Below are positions 60,784 through 64,000 of a stretch of 64,000 nucleotides of DNA, piece by piece (position 1 is the first letter of the stretch; each line of letters begins with the position of its first letter). A program made the position numbers and the translations under genes. Origin of the DNA: Rhodanobacter sp. T12-5 (GTDB lineage: Bacteria > Pseudomonadota > Gammaproteobacteria > Xanthomonadales > Rhodanobacteraceae); assembly GCF_008329435.1 (NCBI RefSeq), contig NZ_NPKN01000003.1, forward strand, positions 1-64,000, in the 5' to 3' direction. The notes beneath the pieces were generated by a model. That model made no database searches. It was given only the letters and a program-made list of their open reading frames with translations, and had not been told where the DNA came from.

Positions 60784-60892
60784 GGTTCCCATGAGGGAAC
60801 CTGGGGGTTGGGACCTCCACGCATCCCCGGCTTCGACCGCGACTGGCCCGATTTTTTTGTGGGCGAGGCGCGGCACCCCGAAGGCGGTGCCG
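60784..60892 (-). promoter_or_regulatory. Possible structured S2 leader of rpsB
   Basis: On the - strand the rpsB 5' region folds into at least two hairpins: GGTTCCC/GGGAACC around TCAT (60784-60801), 20 bases before the ATG, and CGGCACC/GGTGCCG (60871-60892). Autoregulatory S2 leaders exist in many gammaproteobacteria; I see structure but cannot confirm the consensus. Confidence 0.4.
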
Positions 60893-60911
60893 ATGCGTGT
60901 GTGGCGTTGGT

Positions 60912-60940
60912 TTGGGTGTTGTACCGCACAGGGTTACAAT
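60912..60940 (+). promoter_or_regulatory. Possible map promoter
   Basis: TACAAT (60935-60940, 5 of 6) with TTGGGT (60912-60917) at 17-base spacing. It would give map a leader of about 130 nt. It lies in the 312-base divergent region between rpsB and map. Confidence 0.4.
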
Positions 60941-61076
60941 TCCCGTTCGCTTTGCGCTGGCCGACCATCGAACCCGATACGTCGGTCCTGCAAAACTCCG
61001 AAATTGTAGCCGGTACGCCGGTGGTGCGGCAAGTCGCTGGATTTTATGGGCTTTGTCGCCATATTGAGTGGAACCG

Positions 61077-61844
61077 ATGGCCATTACCCTGAAATCCCCG
61101 CAAGACCTCGAAGGCATGCGCGTCGCCGGCAAGCTGGCGGCCGAGGTGCTGGCCATGCTCAAGGAGTACGTCAAGCCCGGGGTCACCACCGAGGAACTGG
61201 ACCGGCGCGCCTACGAGCACATCGTCAACGTGCAGAAGGCGATTCCCGCCAACGTCGGCTACCACGGCTTCCCCAAGACCCTGTGCACCTCGGTCAACCA
61301 CGTGATCTGCCACGGCATCCCGAACGAGGGCAAGGTGCTCAAGGACGGCGACATCGTCAACCTCGACGTCACCGTGATCAAGGATGGCTGGCACGGCGAC
61401 ACGAGCCGCATGTACGTCGCCGGCACGCCGTCGGTGCTGGCCAGGCGGCTGGTCGATACCACCTTCGAGGCGATGATGCGCGGCATCCAGGCGGTACGCC
61501 CCGGCGCCACCCTGGGCGATATCGGCCATGCGATCCAGCAGCATGCCGAGGCGGCCGGCTTCAGCGTGGTCAAGGAGTATTGCGGCCACGGCATCGGCAA
61601 GGTCTACCACGACGAGCCGCAGGTACTGCACTACGGCAAGCCCGGCACCGGAGTCGAGTTGAAGAAGGGCATGACCTTCACCATCGAGCCGATGATCAAC
61701 GCCGGCAAGCCGCAGACCCGCCAATTGCCGGACGGCTGGACCGTGGTGACCAAGGACCATTCGCTATCGGCGCAATGGGAGCACACGCTGGCGGTGACCG
61801 ATGACGGCTTCGAGATCCTCACGCCCTGGCCGGATGCGGGGTAA
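61077..61844 (+). CDS. map: Type I methionine aminopeptidase
   Basis: Map removes the initiator methionine from nascent proteins. The product is 255 residues from ATG 61077 (E. coli 264), with GTGGA just upstream; an in-frame GTG at 61068 would add three residues. The five metal ligands lie in NLDVTVIKDGWHGDTSRMY (two Asp), EYCGHGIGKVYH (His), FTIEPMIN (Glu) and QWEHTLAVTD (Glu). Divergent from rpsB and followed by glnD, the E. coli arrangement. Confidence 0.97.
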   Translation: MAITLKSPQDLEGMRVAGKLAAEVLAMLKEYVKPGVTTEELDRRAYEHIVNVQKAIPANVGYHGFPKTLCTSVNHVICHGIPNEGKVLKDGDIVNLDVTVIKDGWHGDTSRMYVAGTPSVLARRLVDTTFEAMMRGIQAVRPGATLGDIGHAIQQHAEAAGFSVVKEYCGHGIGKVYHDEPQVLHYGKPGTGVELKKGMTFTIEPMINAGKPQTRQLPDGWTVVTKDHSLSAQWEHTLAVTDDGFEILTPWPDAG

Positions 61845-61940
61845 GTCGGTCCTTCGACTTCGGCCTTGCGCTCAGCGGAGTGGCAGGCAGGGATCGTTGG
61901 CCGTTTTGTGCAGGCTGCGGCTCCCGCACCAGGACGTATC

Positions 61941-64000
61941 GTGAACGCCGTGCATGCCATCACTCTCCCGCCATTGCCGCGTCTGCCTGTGGCGGTGCCT
62001 CGTTCGGGCGTTTCCGTCGAAGCCCGCCGCGCCTTGCGGCAGTTGCTGGGTGACGTCGACAGGGACCTGGCGGCCGCATTTCGCCAGGGCGCCGATGCCA
62101 GTGTGCTGGCGCAACGCCGTGGCAACCTGGTCGGGCAAGTGGTGGCGCATGTATGGACGGCTTGTCTCGGCGAGGCCGCCGAGACGACGCTGTTTGCAGT
62201 CGGCGGCTTCGGTCGGGGCCTGCTGTTTCCCTATTCCGACGTGGACCTGCTGGCGCTGGTGAATGCACCCGAACCGGCGCGCCTGCGCGCGCTTGAGCAA
62301 TTTTTCGCCACGTTGTGGGATGTCGGGTTGAAGGTCGGCCATGCAGTACGCGACCCGGCGCAATGCCGCGCGTTGGCGGCGCGGGATGCCAGCGTATTCA
62401 CCAGCCTGCTGGATGCGCGCCGGCTCGCTGGCGATCCGGCGTTTGCGCTGCGCTTGCGAAGCATCGTGGACGACCCCGCGTTGTGGCCGCCTGTGGCCTA
62501 TCTCGCCGCACGGCTGGCCGAGCGCGATGCGCGCCATGCGCGCTATGACGATACCGCCTACAACCTCGAGCCCAACCTCAAGGATGGCCCGGGCGGCCTG
62601 CGTACGCTCGATTCGCTGCGCTGGATGGCGCGGCGGCTGGCGCACGCGGACGACCTGTCCGACATGGTGGCGGAGGGGCTGCTCGACCCGGCCGAACAGG
62701 CCGCGCTGGAACAGTCCGAAGCGACCTTGCGCCGCTATCGCTACGCGCTGCACCTCGAGGCCGGCCGACCGGAGGAGCGGCTGCTGTTCGATTATCAGCG
62801 CGCGCTGGCCACGCGGCTTGGCTTCGAGGACGAGCACGAGAAGAACCTTGGCGTCGAGCAGTTCATGCAGGGCTATTACCGCGCCGCCAGCCAGGTCGAG
62901 CGGCTCGGCGTGCAGGTTGCCGAGCGTTTCGAGGAAATGCTGGAGCCGCCCGGCGAGGCAGTGGCCGTGGGGCGTGAATTCGTGCGCTACGGCCAGCGGC
63001 TGGCAGCGCGCGACCCCCAGCTTTTCATGCGGCGACCGGCCGCCTTGGTCGAGATTTTCATCGCACGGCTGGATCAGCCGGGTGTACTGGGTTTCAGTGC
63101 CGACACCATGCGCCGCATCCATCAGGCGACCGCTGCGCATGCCAGCGTGCTGGCCGACGATGGGGATGTTCTGGCGGCATTCCTGCAACTGCTGCGGCGC
63201 GGCGCGGTGGCGGTGGAGGCGTTATGGAGGATGAATCGGCATGGATTGCTGGCGGCGATCCTGCCCGCGTTCGGGAAAGTCTTCGGGCGCATGCAATACG
63301 ACTTGTTCCACGTCTATACGGTCGACGAACACACCTTGCGCGTACTGCGCAACATGGCGCGCTTTGCCGACCCGGCGGCACAGCGCGAATTTCCGCTCGG
63401 CTGCGAAATATGGGCGAGCCTGCCCAAGCCCGAGATACTGCTGCTGGCCGCGCTGTTCCACGACATCGCGAAGGGTCGTGGCGGTGATCATTCGATGCTG
63501 GGCGAGCAGGATGCGCGTGCATTCTGCGCCCGACTGCAACTGCCGCCGGGTGATGTCGAGCGGGTCGCCTGGCTGGTGCGGTGGCATTTGCTGATGAGCA
63601 CCACGGCGCAACGCCAGGACATCACCGACCCCGACGTCGTGCACCGGTTTGCGGACATCGTCGGCGATCGCGAACGACTTGGCCGGCTGTACCTGCTGAC
63701 CATTGCCGACATCATCGGCACCAGCCCGCGATTGTGGAACGGCTGGAAGGATCGGCTGCTGTCCGATCTGTGTGTGGCGACCCGGTATGCATTGCGCAGC
63801 GACGTGGAACTGCCGCGCGATATCGGTGTGCGCGTGCATGAATGTTCCGAATATGCGCTGGCGCTGTTGATGAACGAAGGACATGACGAAGCGGATGTCC
63901 TGCGGGTCTGGGCGGATTTTCCGCAGCTCAGTTTCCTGCGTCACCGACCCGAGCAGATCGCCTGGCAGACTGGCGCAATCATGCGCGCGCGGGGCGTGTT
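61941..64000 (+). CDS. glnD: Bifunctional uridylyltransferase/uridylyl-removing enzyme GlnD, 5' part (cut by window edge)
   Basis: GlnD uridylylates and deuridylylates the PII proteins according to glutamine level, the primary nitrogen sensor. GTG 61941 has AGGA about 7 bases upstream. The first 686 codons are present out of about 870-890. The nucleotidyltransferase domain has VGGFGRGLLFPYSDVDLL (about 89-106) with the catalytic Asp pair. EPNLKDGPGGLRTLDSLRWM is the GlnD signature. The HD hydrolase domain has LFHDIAKGRGGDHSMLGEQD. The two C-terminal ACT domains fall outside the window. Confidence 0.96.
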   Translation, partial: MNAVHAITLPPLPRLPVAVPRSGVSVEARRALRQLLGDVDRDLAAAFRQGADASVLAQRRGNLVGQVVAHVWTACLGEAAETTLFAVGGFGRGLLFPYSDVDLLALVNAPEPARLRALEQFFATLWDVGLKVGHAVRDPAQCRALAARDASVFTSLLDARRLAGDPAFALRLRSIVDDPALWPPVAYLAARLAERDARHARYDDTAYNLEPNLKDGPGGLRTLDSLRWMARRLAHADDLSDMVAEGLLDPAEQAALEQSEATLRRYRYALHLEAGRPEERLLFDYQRALATRLGFEDEHEKNLGVEQFMQGYYRAASQVERLGVQVAERFEEMLEPPGEAVAVGREFVRYGQRLAARDPQLFMRRPAALVEIFIARLDQPGVLGFSADTMRRIHQATAAHASVLADDGDVLAAFLQLLRRGAVAVEALWRMNRHGLLAAILPAFGKVFGRMQYDLFHVYTVDEHTLRVLRNMARFADPAAQREFPLGCEIWASLPKPEILLLAALFHDIAKGRGGDHSMLGEQDARAFCARLQLPPGDVERVAWLVRWHLLMSTTAQRQDITDPDVVHRFADIVGDRERLGRLYLLTIADIIGTSPRLWNGWKDRLLSDLCVATRYALRSDVELPRDIGVRVHECSEYALALLMNEGHDEADVLRVWADFPQLSFLRHRPEQIAWQTGAIMRARGV

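Overview
The window is a GC-rich stretch of bacterial chromosome. Its gene order and protein sequences fit a gammaproteobacterium of the order Xanthomonadales (Lysobacterales), most likely family Rhodanobacteraceae (Rhodanobacter or Dyella type). This is judged by eye from the ribosomal proteins, the class II DAHP synthase, the YhdP and DarP neighbourhoods and the cytochrome content; no database search was run. Almost all of it is core genome. I saw no tRNA, rRNA, CRISPR array, insertion sequence, prophage or integrase.

Region 1 (1-14723, + strand) is translation machinery: the end of tuf, then the S10 operon (rpsJ-rplC-rplD-rplW-rplB-rpsS-rplV-rpsC-rplP-rpmC-rpsQ), the spc operon (rplN-rplX-rplE-rpsN-rpsH-rplF-rplR-rpsE-rpmD-rplO-secY) and the alpha operon (rpsM-rpsK-rpsD-rpoA-rplQ), closed by a clear terminator. 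Several junctions are unusually long and carry stem-loops: tuf-rpsJ, rpsN-rpsH, rplF-rplR, rplR-rpsE, secY-rpsM and rpoA-rplQ. rpmJ is not in its common place after secY.

Region 2 (14724-36861) is more mixed: dsbB, a class II DAHP synthase, an operon of a diheme and a triheme cytochrome c, a coupled ATPase (DUF71) / uracil-DNA glycosylase pair, RNase G with the giant AsmA-like protein YhdP, a membrane sterol-desaturase-family oxygenase, tldD, a fused outer-membrane cytochrome-porin resembling Cyc2, a secreted S53 (sedolisin) protease, a YciI-like protein, darP with a DUF1653 gene, pmbA (tldE), a decayed 3' remnant of gamma-glutamyltransferase, and a DUF4870 membrane protein.

Region 3 (36862-60764, - strand) is the conserved envelope, lipid and replication block, read right to left: rpsB-tsf, pyrH-frr-uppS-cdsA-dxr-rseP-bamA, lpxD-fabZ-lpxA-lpxB-rnhB, dnaE, accA, a NYN/LOTUS protein, tilS, xseB-ispA. 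It joins ribosome recycling, isoprenoid and undecaprenyl carrier synthesis, phospholipid, fatty acid and lipid A synthesis, and outer-membrane protein assembly. Notable departures are the absence of skp between bamA and lpxD, and a yajD-type HNH gene inserted on the opposite strand between accA and dnaE. Region 4 (60765-64000) is the divergent rpsB/map promoter region, map, and the first 686 codons of glnD, cut by the window edge.

Between genes there is a family of REP-like palindromic elements (33480, 36875, 40300, 41895, 58740), some as head-to-head pairs; the one at 36875 is a perfect 26-bp inverted repeat. The most interesting items for a second look are the Cyc2-like cytochrome-porin, the orphan multiheme operon with a possibly leaderless promoter, a terminator inside the S10 leader, and the REP family.
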